The notes under the pieces were generated by a model. That model did no database searches and was not told where the DNA came from. It saw nothing but the letters and a program-made list of their open reading frames with translations. Both the position numbers and the translations under genes were made by a program. Below are positions 14,942-23,715 of a stretch of 64,000 nt of DNA, piece by piece; positions within the stretch are counted from its first letter, which is position 1; the number at the start of each line of letters is the position of its first letter. Source of the stretch: Streptomyces sp. ISL-96. Lineage in GTDB: Bacteria > Actinomycetota > Actinomycetes > Streptomycetales > Streptomycetaceae. Where the stretch lies: assembly GCF_018614035.1 (NCBI RefSeq), contig NZ_JAGGPA010000025.1, positions 124,001 to 188,000 of the forward strand. The letters are read 5' to 3'.

Positions 14942-16708
14942 CTACAGGTACTGACCGGTGTTTGCCACCGTGTCGATGGAGCGTCCGGTGTCCGCGCCCT
15001 GTTTTCCAGTGACGAGCGTACGGATGAATACAATCCGCTCGCCCTTCTTTCCGGAGATACGGGCCCAGTCGTCCGGGTTCGTAGTGTTCGGCAGGTCCTC
15101 GTTCTCCTTGAACTCATCCACGCAAGCCTGGAGGAGGTGGGAAACCCGAAGGCCCTTCTGGTTCTGGTCGAGGAAGGCCTTGATGGCCATCTTCTTGGCC
15201 CGGTCGACAATGTTCTGGATCATCGCGCCGGAATTGAAGTCCTTGAAGTACAGGACTTCCTTGTCGCCGTTCGCGTACGTGACCTCGAGGAAGCGATTCT
15301 CCTCGGACTCGGCGTACATCTGCTCGACGACCGACTGGATCATGCCGTGGACCGCGGCTTCCCTGGACCCGGTGTGCTCGGCCAGGTCGTCCGCGTGCAG
15401 CGGCAGGGTGGACCGGAGGTACTTCGCGAAGATGTCCTTCGCCGCCTCGGCGTCCGGACGCTCGATCTTGATCTTCACGTCGAGCCGGCCCGGCCGCAGG
15501 ATCGCCGGGTCGATCATGTCCTCGCGGTTGGAGGCGCCGATGACGATGACGTTCTCCAGGCCCTCCACGCCGTCGATCTCGGCGAGCAGCTGCGGAACGA
15601 TGGTGTTCTCCACGTCCGAGCTGACACCGGAGCCACGGGTGCGGAAGAGCGACTCCATCTCGTCGAAGAAGACGATGACAGGGGTGCCCTCGCTCGCCTT
15701 CTCCCGGGCACGCTGGAAGACGAGGCGGATGTGCCGCTCGGTCTCACCGACGTACTTGTTGAGGAGCTCGGGGCCCTTGATGTTGAGGAAGTAGCTCTTC
15801 CCCGCGGGCTTGCCGGTCGCCTCGGCGACCTTCTTGGCAAGGGAGTTGGCGACGGCTTTCGCGATCAGCGTCTTGCCGCAGCCGGGCGGACCGTAGAGCA
15901 GGATGCCCTTCGGGGGCCGCAGTTCGTGCTCCTTGAAGAGGTCGGGGTAGAGGTACGGAAGCTCGACCGCGTCGCGGATCAGCTCGATCTGGTTGCCCAG
16001 GCCGCCGATCTTGGAGTAGTCGACGTCCGGGACCTCTTCGAGGACGAGCTCCTCGACCTCGCTCTTCGGGATGACTTCGTAGACGTAACCGGACCTGGGT
16101 TCCAGCAGCAGGGCGTCGCCGGAGCGGATGATCACGTCCAGTAGCGGCTCGGCGAGCCGCACCACCCGTTCCTCGTCGGTGTGCCCGACCACCAGGGCGC
16201 GCTCGCCGTCCTCGAGGATTTCCTTGAGGGTGACGATTTCCCCGGCGCGCTCGTACTCCATGGCCTCGACCACATTGAGGGCCTCGTTGAGCATGACTTC
16301 CTGGCCACGCCGGAGCTCTTCGAGCTCCACGCTGGGGCTGACGTTCACCCGTAGCTTGCGGCCACCGGTGAAGATGTCGGCCGTGCCGTCCTCGTTCGCC
16401 ATGAGGAAGACACCGAAGCCGGCCGGCGGCTGCGCGAGCCGGTCGACTTCTTCTTTGAGGGCCACAATCTGGTCGCGGGCCTCACGGAGCGTGTTGGCGA
16501 GCCGCTCGTTCTGTGCGGACACGCCGGCCAAGTTGGTCTGCAGCTCGACGATCCGCTCTTCGAGAATCCTCGTGTGACGCGGAGAGTCGGCGAGCTTGCG
16601 GCGCAGGACGGCGATTTCCTGCTCGAGATAGGCAACCTGGCCGGCGGGGTCCTCAGACCCTCTGCCCGGCCGGATGCCGCGGTTGATGTCGTCGTCGTGG
16701 GCTGCCAC
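14942..16708 (-). CDS. arc: Proteasome-associated AAA ATPase Arc/Mpa
   Basis: A 588-residue AAA+ unfoldase: N-terminal coiled coil (about 25-80, AYLEQEIAVLRRKLAD to REARDQIVALKEEVDRL) that recruits Pup, two OB-like domains (about 85-235), then the AAA domain with Walker A GPPGCGKT, Walker B VIVFFDEMES and sensor region GASNREDMIDPAILRPGR. The C-terminus ends in GQYL, the motif that docks into PrcA pockets. GTG 16708 is chosen since it follows GGAGG by eight bases and gives the family N-terminus MAAHDDDINRG. It unfolds pupylated substrates with ATP and feeds the proteasome. It is divergent from a ferredoxin gene. Confidence 0.96.
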   Translation of the reverse strand: MAAHDDDINRGIRPGRGSEDPAGQVAYLEQEIAVLRRKLADSPRHTRILEERIVELQTNLAGVSAQNERLANTLREARDQIVALKEEVDRLAQPPAGFGVFLMANEDGTADIFTGGRKLRVNVSPSVELEELRRGQEVMLNEALNVVEAMEYERAGEIVTLKEILEDGERALVVGHTDEERVVRLAEPLLDVIIRSGDALLLEPRSGYVYEVIPKSEVEELVLEEVPDVDYSKIGGLGNQIELIRDAVELPYLYPDLFKEHELRPPKGILLYGPPGCGKTLIAKAVANSLAKKVAEATGKPAGKSYFLNIKGPELLNKYVGETERHIRLVFQRAREKASEGTPVIVFFDEMESLFRTRGSGVSSDVENTIVPQLLAEIDGVEGLENVIVIGASNREDMIDPAILRPGRLDVKIKIERPDAEAAKDIFAKYLRSTLPLHADDLAEHTGSREAAVHGMIQSVVEQMYAESEENRFLEVTYANGDKEVLYFKDFNSGAMIQNIVDRAKKMAIKAFLDQNQKGLRVSHLLQACVDEFKENEDLPNTTNPDDWARISGKKGERIVFIRTLVTGKQGADTGRSIDTVANTGQYL

Positions 16709-16949
16709 GGTCCTCACCTCCTCCAAGGGGAGCTGGACGCTTTCTGACCCTACCTGGGCGGGTGCTGGTTGAAACCCCTAGATCACAAAGACTGCGGGGT
16801 GTGTCCGATCTTCACCCTTGCGTACTCGCTCACACCAGGGGAATACCCACCCATCAACCTGGCAAAGCGGCCGGTTGTATCGTCGAAGTGTTCAACACCC
16901 GTCAGGGCTGGCTCCAATTGCTACAACCGCGCAGAAAACGGCAGGAGAT

Positions 16950-17270
16950 ATGACCGTGCAGCAGAAGGCTCCCACCGACGACGGCGCACAGACCGGTGAC
17001 CCGCTCGAGGTGTGGATCGACCAGGATCTCTGCACCGGCGACGGCATCTGCGTCCAGTACGCCCCCGAGGTCTTCGAGCTCGACATCGACGGCCTGGCGT
17101 ACGTGAAGAGCCCCGGCGACGAACTGTTGCAGAGCCCCGGCGCCACAACGCCCGTGCCCCTGACGCTTCTGAGGGACGTCGTCGACTCGGCGAACGAGTG
17201 CCCGGGCGACTGCATCCACGTACGCCGCGTCGCGGACCGGGTCGAGGTCTACGGCCCCGACGCTGAGTGA
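16950..17270 (+). CDS. Small single-cluster ferredoxin
   Basis: Encodes 106 residues (104 if the in-frame GTG at 16956 is used; that codon has better spacing from the AGGAG site, so the start is open). The cysteines DLCTGDGICVQYAP and NECPGDCIHV give a CX5C...CX3C pattern like the single [3Fe-4S] or [4Fe-4S] ferredoxins that serve cytochromes P450 and other oxygenases. No P450 gene is visible in the window. It is divergent from arc with about 240 bases between them and convergent with the next gene. The electron donor and acceptor are unknown. Confidence 0.88.
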   Translation: MTVQQKAPTDDGAQTGDPLEVWIDQDLCTGDGICVQYAPEVFELDIDGLAYVKSPGDELLQSPGATTPVPLTLLRDVVDSANECPGDCIHVRRVADRVEVYGPDAE

Positions 17271-17274
17271 CGGA

Positions 17275-17886
17275 TCACATACTGCGTGCGTCCGGCACGA
17301 CGGATCTGGCGAACTTGCCGCCCTTCCACTGCCACTTGACCTTCTCCTGCCGGTCCGGGCAGCAGCGCGGCACGTCCGGCGACGAGTAGCCGTGCACGGT
17401 CGCGGAGACCACGCCCGCGCTCACGGCGAAATCGCTGATGCCCAGGCCGTCGGCGGGGTCCACCAGGGTCGCCACGACGCGCGACGTGGGCCCGGTGAGT
17501 ACGAAGACGCCGCTCGGCGGGGTCCCGATTCCCGACACACAGCGCACGACAGCCACGGTTTCGGGGCGGCCGTCGCCGTCGAGGTCGCCGGAGCCCTGCT
17601 TGACCACGGCCGGCTTCTCGCCGCGGCACTCCAGGGGGTACGCCGCGCTCGACGCGTCGGGCGCGGTGGCGGCGGCGGCCTTCTTGACCGGTCCGGCGCC
17701 CGGGGCGGTCTGCGAGGCGGTGGCCGCTTCGGGCTGGAGCAGACCGGCCGCGGCGACGACCGCGGCCATGGCGGCGGCGGTGGCGAGCCAGTGCACCGGG
17801 CGGGGCCGGGTGTGCGCGAGGTCCAGGGCGGCGGAGGTCTGCACGCGGGGTGTCTCCTGGGGCTGTACCGGTGGGGTGGCGAGCAT
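17275..17886 (-). CDS. Exported or membrane-anchored protein of unknown function
   Basis: About 203 residues; the start is uncertain (ATG 17886 is used, a frame start at 17901 is also possible). A single hydrophobic segment at about 33-50 (WLATAAAMAAVVAAAGLLQP) follows a polar Pro/Thr-rich N-terminus, so it is anchored or secreted. The exported part carries GSGDLDGDGRPETVAVVRC, an EF-hand-like calcium loop as found in FG-GAP or dockerin repeats, and four cysteines with a CCPDRQEKVKWQWKGGKF block. Family not recognised. It converges on the ferredoxin gene with a 4-bp gap. Confidence 0.7.
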   Translation of the reverse strand: MLATPPVQPQETPRVQTSAALDLAHTRPRPVHWLATAAAMAAVVAAAGLLQPEAATASQTAPGAGPVKKAAAATAPDASSAAYPLECRGEKPAVVKQGSGDLDGDGRPETVAVVRCVSGIGTPPSGVFVLTGPTSRVVATLVDPADGLGISDFAVSAGVVSATVHGYSSPDVPRCCPDRQEKVKWQWKGGKFARSVVPDARSM

Positions 17887-17967
17887 CGTGCCACACGTCA
17901 CAGCGCCGCGGAACGGCGGGGTCCGTACCCGTAACAGAAATCCGTAACAGAAATCGGTTAACGGAAA

Positions 17968-18017
17968 AGCGCCGCCGCTGAGTTCCCCGGTCGGTCGGGG
18001 AACTCAGCGGCGGCGCT
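17968..18017. terminator. Perfect 22-bp hairpin after trmI
   Basis: AGCGCCGCCGCTGAGTTCCC plus two more bases pairs exactly with its mirror across a six-base loop. It lies 14 bp after the trmI stop on the minus strand. Confidence 0.88.
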
Positions 18018-18031
18018 TGCTCGTTGTCGGG

Positions 18032-18940
18032 TCAGCCCCGGGAGGCCGACCCGCTCTCGCTTCCGGGACCCGTGTAGTCCTCGCCGTACGCGCCCTTGGC
18101 GGGACGGCGGCGGCGCAGCGGGGCCTCCACGCCGTCCGCGAGGCGGCGGGCGGTGAGCAGGAAGCCGGTGTGGCCGATCATCCGATGGTCGGGGCGCACG
18201 GCCAGACCCTCGACGTGCCAGTTGCGGATCATCGACTCCCAGGCGGTCGGCTCCGCGAAGCAGCCGATCTCGCGGATGGACTCGACGGTGCGCGCGAGCT
18301 GCGTGGTGGTGGCCACGTAGCAGCAGAGGATGCCGCCGGGGACGAGCGCCTTGCGGACGACGTCCAGGCACTCCCACGGGGCGAGCATGTCCAGGATCAC
18401 GCGGTCGACGTCGGTGTCGGACAGGTTGTCCTGAAGGTCGCCGACGGTGAGCTGCCAGGCGGGGTGCGGGCCGCCGAAGTAGCGCTCCACGTTCTGCGTG
18501 GCGATCTCGGCGAAGTCCTCGCGGCGCTCGTAGGAGTGCAGCATGCCCTGGTCACCGATGGCGCGCAGCAGGAAGCTGCTCAGCGAGCCGGAGCCGACTC
18601 CCGCCTCGACGACGCGGGCGCCGGCGAAGATGTCGGCGAAGGCCAGGATCTGCCCCGCGTCCTTGGGGTAGACCACGGCGGCGCCGCGGGGCATGGACAG
18701 GACGTAGTCGGGGAGCAGGGGGCGCAGCGCGAGGTAGGCGACGTTTCCCGTGGTACGGACAACACTGCCCTCGGGAGCACCGATCAGCTCGTCGTGGGGG
18801 AAGGAACCCTTGTGGGTGTGGAAATTCTTCCCGGCCTCGAGCGTGAACGTGTAGTGGCGTCCCTTGGGGTCGGTGAGCTGGACCTGATCCCCGACCTGGA
18901 AGGGGCCGCGACGTCGGGCGGCACCGGTCGGTTCGGACAT
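18032..18940 (-). CDS. trmI: tRNA (adenine-58-N1)-methyltransferase TrmI
   Basis: A 302-residue class I SAM-dependent methyltransferase. The N-terminal beta domain (FQVGDQVQLTDPKGRHYTFT) is followed by the SAM site VVEAGVGSGSLSSFLLRAIG and catalytic-core DRVILDMLAPWECLDVVRKA. It makes m1A58 in the tRNA T-loop, a mark for stability and heat tolerance. A disordered Arg-rich tail ends the protein. In actinobacteria trmI is often adjacent to the Arc/proteasome genes, and the neighbour M50 protease gene also fits. The ATG at 18940 is six bases after a possible -10 (TAGGCT), so the message may be leaderless; that is only a sequence hint. Confidence 0.95.
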   Translation of the reverse strand: MSEPTGAARRRGPFQVGDQVQLTDPKGRHYTFTLEAGKNFHTHKGSFPHDELIGAPEGSVVRTTGNVAYLALRPLLPDYVLSMPRGAAVVYPKDAGQILAFADIFAGARVVEAGVGSGSLSSFLLRAIGDQGMLHSYERREDFAEIATQNVERYFGGPHPAWQLTVGDLQDNLSDTDVDRVILDMLAPWECLDVVRKALVPGGILCCYVATTTQLARTVESIREIGCFAEPTAWESMIRNWHVEGLAVRPDHRMIGHTGFLLTARRLADGVEAPLRRRRPAKGAYGEDYTGPGSESGSASRG

Positions 18941-18975
18941 GTGAACAGCCTACCGGTCTTTTGGGCCCGGGCTGT

Positions 18976-20199
18976 CTACTGCGGGCGGGCCATGGCCGAC
19001 ACGAAGGCGCGCTCCACGTCGGCGGTGGACAGCACGCCGTAGATCTCGCCCGTCTCCTCGACCACCAGGTACTCCGTGGCCGGGGCGGCGCGCAGGCGTT
19101 CCAGCAGGGCCTCGCCCGCCAGCTCGGCGGGGATCTTCATGTCCTCGGTGAGGTCCTGTGCGAGGCCGCTCACCGCTACCCAGGGCCTGCGGTGTTCCGG
19201 TACGCCGACGATGGCCGCCTCGCGGACGACTCCGGTGGGCTCCCCCTGCCCGTCGACGACGACCAGGGCGCGGGCTCCTGCCGTGTTGGCGCGGCGCAGG
19301 GCCTCGGAGAGCGGGGTGGCGGACTCGACGGGGACGGCGCGCCTGGTGAGCGTACGGGCGCGCAGGTCGGGGAGGTGTTCGCGCAGCCGCGCCATGCGCA
19401 GGCTGTTGCCGGCGCCGGTCCAGATGATCGCGGCGAGGATGGCGGCGAGCAGGGCGTCGGTGACGGTCTCCATGCCGCCGATGTCCTCGGTTGCGTTGCC
19501 GAGGGCGCCGGTGTGGGTGAGCAGGGGGAGGCCGATGAGGACGGCGACGGCGAGCGCCCTGCCGACCCAGGCGGCGGCGATGGTGCCGCTCATCGGCTTG
19601 CCGGTGAGCTTCCAGACGAGGGCGCGGAGCATCCGGCCGCCGTCCAGCGGGAGGCCGGGCAGCAGGTTGAAGGCGGCCACGATGAGGTTGGAGATCATGA
19701 GGCCGGCCAGCAGGACTCCGGGCACGGTGCCGGGCTCCACGACGCGCATGCCGGCGTAGAAGACACCGGCCAGTACGAGCGAGAGCAGCGGGCCGACGAA
19801 GGCGAGGACGAACTCACGCCCCGGCGTCTCCGACTCCTTCTCGATCTCCGACACCCCGCCGAAGAACTGGAGCTGGATGCGGCGCACCGGCAGTTTGAAG
19901 CGCAGCGCCGCCACGGTGTGGGCCAGTTCGTGGACCAGTACGGAGGCGTAGAACGCGACGGCGAAGAAGAGGGAGACGAGGTAGCGGAGGTTGCCCAACT
20001 CCGGGAGCACGCGGTCGAGCTGGCCGCCGAAGACCCAGGTGATGAGGGCGGCTACGAGGAACCAGCTGGGGGCGACGTAGACCGGCACGCCGAAGGGGCG
20101 GCCCATGAGGAGGCCGCCGCCCGGCTCGCGGGGGCGCTGCGGCTTGCCGCCGCTCCCGTCGCTCTCGCCGCGCTTGTCGCGCTCGCCGCTCTCGTTCAC
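18976..20199 (-). CDS. Site-2-type intramembrane zinc protease with tandem CBS domains
   Basis: A 407-residue M50 protease. After a charged N-terminal tail the first span (YVAPSWFLVAALITWVFGGQ) is followed by the zinc site VLVHELAHTVAALRF and a further metal ligand in NLLPGLPLDGGRMLRAL. About five to six spans are visible. The last 120 residues hold two CBS motifs (RRAVPVESATPLSEALRRAN; EYLVVEETGEIYGVLSTADV), which usually bind adenine nucleotides and gate activity. Substrate unknown; this M50B-CBS type often cleaves anti-sigma factors or other membrane proteins. The GTG at 20199 has a weak site, and ATG 20106 is an alternative start at the first span. It ends 35 bp before trmI on the same strand. 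Confidence 0.92.
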   Translation of the reverse strand: MNESGERDKRGESDGSGGKPQRPREPGGGLLMGRPFGVPVYVAPSWFLVAALITWVFGGQLDRVLPELGNLRYLVSLFFAVAFYASVLVHELAHTVAALRFKLPVRRIQLQFFGGVSEIEKESETPGREFVLAFVGPLLSLVLAGVFYAGMRVVEPGTVPGVLLAGLMISNLIVAAFNLLPGLPLDGGRMLRALVWKLTGKPMSGTIAAAWVGRALAVAVLIGLPLLTHTGALGNATEDIGGMETVTDALLAAILAAIIWTGAGNSLRMARLREHLPDLRARTLTRRAVPVESATPLSEALRRANTAGARALVVVDGQGEPTGVVREAAIVGVPEHRRPWVAVSGLAQDLTEDMKIPAELAGEALLERLRAAPATEYLVVEETGEIYGVLSTADVERAFVSAMARPQ

Positions 20200-20375
20200 A
20201 GGGGCCCTTCGTTCGCAGGCGTCACTCGCCGCCGCACCCGGTGATCAGCCGACCGTGCAACGCGAGGGGGTCTGCCGTCGATGGTATGCGGACGGCTGCG
20301 CTGCGCTCCGCCTCGGCTCCCCATTTGAGGACTTCTGTGCCGAGCGTGTCAGTGGCGGGCCGTAGGGTCTTGGAC

Positions 20376-21296
20376 ATGACTACGAGTTCCGGTCGGGCCG
20401 ACGCTGCCCAGCGCCCCATGTCGCTCTCCCCCTCACGGGCGAGCGACTTCATGCAGTGTCCGCTGCTCTACCGGTTTCGCGTGATCGACAAGCTGCCCGA
20501 GAAGCCGAGCGAGGCGGCGACGCGGGGGACGCTGGTGCATGCCGTGCTGGAGCGGCTCTTCGACGATCCGGCGACGGAGCGTACGGCGGGGCGGGCCAGG
20601 GCGCTGGTGCCCGGCCAGTGGAACCGGCTCCTGGAGTCCAAGCCGCAGCTCACGGAGCTCTTCGCCGAGGATCCTGAGGGTGAGCGGCTGGCGCGCTGGC
20701 TGGTGGAGGCCGAAGAGCTGGTCGAGCGGTGGTTCACGCTGGAGGACCCGACGCGCCTCGAGCCCGCCGAGCGGGAGCTCTTCGTGGAGACGGAGCTGGA
20801 GTCGGGGCTGCGGCTGCGCGGCATCATCGACCGGGTGGATGTGGCGCCGTCCGGCGAGGTCCGGATCGTCGACTACAAGACGGGCAAGGCGCCGCGGCCG
20901 GAGTACGCCGAGGGCGCGCTGTTCCAGATGAAGTTCTACGCGCTGGTGATCTGGCGGTGGAAGGGCGTCGTACCGCGCCGGCTTCAGCTGGTGTATCTCG
21001 GCAGCGGGGATGTGGTGACGTACGACCCGGTCGAGGCGGATCTGGAGCGGGTGGAGCGCAAGCTGCTCGCGTTGTGGGACGCCATCAAGGAAGCCACCGA
21101 GACGGGGAACTGGCGGCCGCGCCCGACCAAGCTCTGCGGATGGTGCGACCACCGGGCGGTCTGCCCGGAGTTCGGCGGCACTCCCCCCGTGTACCCGCTG
21201 TCCGTCGCCCTCACGGTGCGCCCGGCTGATCCGGCCGATGCGGCTGATGCGGCTGATCCGGCCGAGGGCGGCCAGGGCAGAATGGACCCGGTCTAG
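20376..21296 (+). CDS. RecB-family/Cas4-like nuclease
   Basis: Encodes 306 residues of the PD-(D/E)XK superfamily. Core motifs are HAVLER near the start (catalytic His), GIIDRVD (Asp) and VRIVDYKTGK (Asp...Lys). A cysteine in FMQCPLLYRFR with a C-terminal LCGWCDHRAVCPEF gives the four-cysteine iron-sulfur pattern of AddB and Cas4 exonucleases. No helicase domain is fused and no cas genes are near. The last residues repeat ADPADAADAADPAE, matching a short DNA repeat at about 21228-21262. A TAGGGT box eight bases ahead of the ATG hints at a leaderless message. The response regulator starts 13 bp downstream, so the two are probably cotranscribed. Confidence 0.9.
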   Translation: MTTSSGRADAAQRPMSLSPSRASDFMQCPLLYRFRVIDKLPEKPSEAATRGTLVHAVLERLFDDPATERTAGRARALVPGQWNRLLESKPQLTELFAEDPEGERLARWLVEAEELVERWFTLEDPTRLEPAERELFVETELESGLRLRGIIDRVDVAPSGEVRIVDYKTGKAPRPEYAEGALFQMKFYALVIWRWKGVVPRRLQLVYLGSGDVVTYDPVEADLERVERKLLALWDAIKEATETGNWRPRPTKLCGWCDHRAVCPEFGGTPPVYPLSVALTVRPADPADAADAADPAEGGQGRMDPV

Positions 21297-21309
21297 AGAA
21301 GGAGACTTC

Positions 21310-21981
21310 GTGGCTATCCGCGTCCTACTGGTCGACGACCAGCCCCTGCTGCGCACCGGCTTCCGGATGATTCTGGAGGCCGAGCAGGATCTCGCGGTCG
21401 TCGGTGAGGCCGGAGACGGTCTGCAGGCGCTCGACCAGGTCCGGGCGCTACAGCCCGATGTAGTCCTGATGGACATCCGGATGCCGCGGATGGACGGCGT
21501 GGAGGCGACCCGTCAGATCAGCGGTCCCGGCAAGGACGGTCCGGCGAAGGTGCTCGTGCTGACCACCTTCGACCTCGACGAGTACGTCGTGGAGGCGCTG
21601 CGCGCCGGGGCCAGCGGCTTCCTGCTGAAGGACGCGCCGGCCAACGAGCTCGTGCAGGCGATCCGGGTGGTGGCCGCCGGGGAGGCGATGCTGGCGCCGA
21701 GCATCACGCGCCGGCTGCTCGACAAGTACGCGGATCACCTGCCGTCCGGCGAGGAGCAGGTCCCGGACACGCTGCACACGCTGACCGACCGTGAGGTCGA
21801 GGTGCTCAAGCTGGTGGCCCGCGGGCTGTCCAACGCGGAGATCGCCGCCGATCTCTTCGTGAGCGAGACGACCGTGAAGACGCATGTGGGGCACGTGCTG
21901 ACGAAGCTGGGGCTGCGCGACCGCGTGCAGGCCGCGGTGTACGCGTACGAGAGCGGCCTGGTCAGGCCCGGCGCCCAGTAA
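21310..21981 (+). CDS. NarL/LuxR-type response regulator (orphan)
   Basis: A 223-residue two-domain regulator. The receiver has the acidic pair in VLLVDDQPL, phosphorylatable Asp in DVVLMDIRMPRMDG, the Thr in VLVLTTFDLDEY and Lys in GFLLKDAPA. The DNA-binding domain is a LuxR HTH (LTDREVEVLKLVARGLSNAE then FVSETTVKTHVGHVLTKLGL). All key residues are present, so phosphorylation control is likely. The GTG at 21310 follows AAGGAG. No histidine kinase gene is in the window; it follows a nuclease gene instead. Targets unknown. Confidence 0.94.
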   Translation: MAIRVLLVDDQPLLRTGFRMILEAEQDLAVVGEAGDGLQALDQVRALQPDVVLMDIRMPRMDGVEATRQISGPGKDGPAKVLVLTTFDLDEYVVEALRAGASGFLLKDAPANELVQAIRVVAAGEAMLAPSITRRLLDKYADHLPSGEEQVPDTLHTLTDREVEVLKLVARGLSNAEIAADLFVSETTVKTHVGHVLTKLGLRDRVQAAVYAYESGLVRPGAQ

Positions 21982-22003
21982 GGCGCCCAGTGGCTAAAGC
22001 CAG

Positions 22004-22046
22004 GACGCCGGGACCCGGCCCCGTGCGGGGGCCGGGTCCCGGCGTC
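22004..22046. terminator. Perfect 19-bp terminator between convergent genes
   Basis: GACGCCGGGACCCGGCCCC and its exact mirror arm with a five-base loop lie between the response regulator (ends 21981) and the substrate-binding protein (ends 22055 on minus). Confidence 0.88.
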
Positions 22047-22054
22047 GCTTGGCG

Positions 22055-23644
22055 TCAGCCCTTGCTGATCTCCCAGAAACGGAAGACGGTCGACGCGTCC
22101 AGGGTCCACTCCAGGCCCGAGATGTCGTCGTAGGCCACGGCGTACTGCTTGCCCTGCCACAGCGGGATGATCGGCACCTCGTCGGCGACGATGTCCTGGA
22201 GCTTGCCGAAGTCCTCCTCCGCCGTGGGTCGCTCGGTCGCGGCGGCGGTGTCCGGGATGATCCCGTCGGTGATCCGGCGGTTCTCGTAGTTGTTGGCGAG
22301 GACGTTGTCCTTGCCGAAGAACGGCAGGGTGAAGTTGTCCGGGTCCGGGTAGTCGGGGACCCAGCCCTTCACGTACACGCCGTACTTGCCGGCCGCGATG
22401 TTCTTCTCGTACTCGTTGATCTCGGCCGACTTGACCGTCGCGTCGAAGAGCCCGCTCTTGTTGAGCTGCTTGGCTATCGTCTCGAACTCGTGGACCGTGG
22501 CGGGTCCGTAGCGGCTGGGTGTGGCCCAGAGGGTGACCTTCACCTTGCCGTTGATGCCCGCGCCGCGCAGGACCCGCTCGGCCTTGGCGGGCTGCGGGCT
22601 GCCGCCGTAGGCGTCGAAGAACGCCGTGTTGTGGGCGTCGATGCCGCTCGGGATGATGGAGTACAGCGGGGTGGCGGTGGACTTGTACACGTCCCGCACC
22701 AGGGCGTCGCGGTCGATGAGGAACGCCATGGCCTTGCGCACGGCGGGCTTGCCGACGACCGGGTCCTTCATGTTGAAGACCAGGTGTTGGACCTCGGCGC
22801 TGGAGCCCTCGACAACCTCGATGCCCTGGTCGTCGCCCGCCGACGAGTTCTCGAGCTCGGCGATGTCGTCGGCCGTGAGGCCTCGGTAGGCGACGTCCAC
22901 GTCACGCTGCTTGAGGGAAGCGGCGAGCGCCTTCTGATCGCCGTGGAAGAACTTCATGGTGACGCCGGAGTTCTTCGTCTCGGCGGTGCCCTTGTAGTTC
23001 TCGTTCACGGAGAAGTCCGCCCGGGCCTCGCCGAAGCTGTCCAGCTTGTACGGCCCCGAGCCGACGGCCTGGTCGTCGGTGCGCAGCTGGTCGAAGGCGT
23101 ACTCGCGGTGGTCGACGATGGAGCCGGCACCCGAGGCGATCTTGCTGGGGAAGGTGGCGTCCGGCACCTTGAGGTGGAAGACGACGTTCTTCTCGTCCGG
23201 GGTTTCGATCCTGCCGATGGAGCCGAGCATGACGCCCGCGGGGCCGGCCTTGTCGTTGATCTTCAGCGAGCGCTCGAAGGAGTACTTGACGTCCTTCGAC
23301 GTCAGCTCGTTGCCGTTGCTGAACTTCAGGCCGTCACGCAGCGTGCAGCGGAAGACCGTGCTGCCGCCCTTGTCGAAGTCGCAGGTCTCGGCGGCCTCGG
23401 GCTGCGGAGAGGTGCTGCCCTTGGGGAAGCTCAGCAGCGACTGGAAGACGTTGTTGAACAGCAGCCAGGAACCTGGGTCGTAACCCGATGCCGGATCGGT
23501 GGCCAGCACCTCGTCCGACATTCCGATGACCACGCCGCCGTCAGTGCCCCCCGGGCCGCCCTCCTCGGTGCCACAACCGCTGAGCAGCCCCGCCGCCAGT
23601 CCCGCCGCAAGCGGTGCCGTCAGCCACTGGTTACGCCTTTTCAC
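22055..23644 (-). CDS. ABC transporter family 5 substrate-binding lipoprotein (copy 2)
   Basis: A 529-residue solute-binding protein of the oligopeptide/nickel class. The signal peptide ends in the lipobox LLSGC near residue 24, followed by a Gly/Thr linker. Family 5 blocks seen are FRCTLRDGLKFSNGNELTSK, DVKYSFERSL and KGWVPDYPDPDNFTLPFFG. The GTG at 23644 has AAGGA just ahead; an upstream GTG at 23659 would extend the protein by five residues. It follows a close paralogue by 71 bp, same strand. No permease or ATPase gene is adjacent, so it must work with a transporter encoded elsewhere or act as a receptor. The likely ligands are peptides. Confidence 0.9.
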   Translation of the reverse strand: MKRRNQWLTAPLAAGLAAGLLSGCGTEEGGPGGTDGGVVIGMSDEVLATDPASGYDPGSWLLFNNVFQSLLSFPKGSTSPQPEAAETCDFDKGGSTVFRCTLRDGLKFSNGNELTSKDVKYSFERSLKINDKAGPAGVMLGSIGRIETPDEKNVVFHLKVPDATFPSKIASGAGSIVDHREYAFDQLRTDDQAVGSGPYKLDSFGEARADFSVNENYKGTAETKNSGVTMKFFHGDQKALAASLKQRDVDVAYRGLTADDIAELENSSAGDDQGIEVVEGSSAEVQHLVFNMKDPVVGKPAVRKAMAFLIDRDALVRDVYKSTATPLYSIIPSGIDAHNTAFFDAYGGSPQPAKAERVLRGAGINGKVKVTLWATPSRYGPATVHEFETIAKQLNKSGLFDATVKSAEINEYEKNIAAGKYGVYVKGWVPDYPDPDNFTLPFFGKDNVLANNYENRRITDGIIPDTAAATERPTAEEDFGKLQDIVADEVPIIPLWQGKQYAVAYDDISGLEWTLDASTVFRFWEISKG

Positions 23645-23715
23645 GGATCCTTGCCTCACAGATTCGATGAATTACCCACCGGCGACGCGGGTTTCGCGGC
23701 CGGATACTGCCGGCG

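Noticed and set aside
20200..20375. Small gene between the M50 protease and the nuclease
   Set aside because: The frames there lack ribosome sites and plausible composition; the region is better read as a divergent promoter area.
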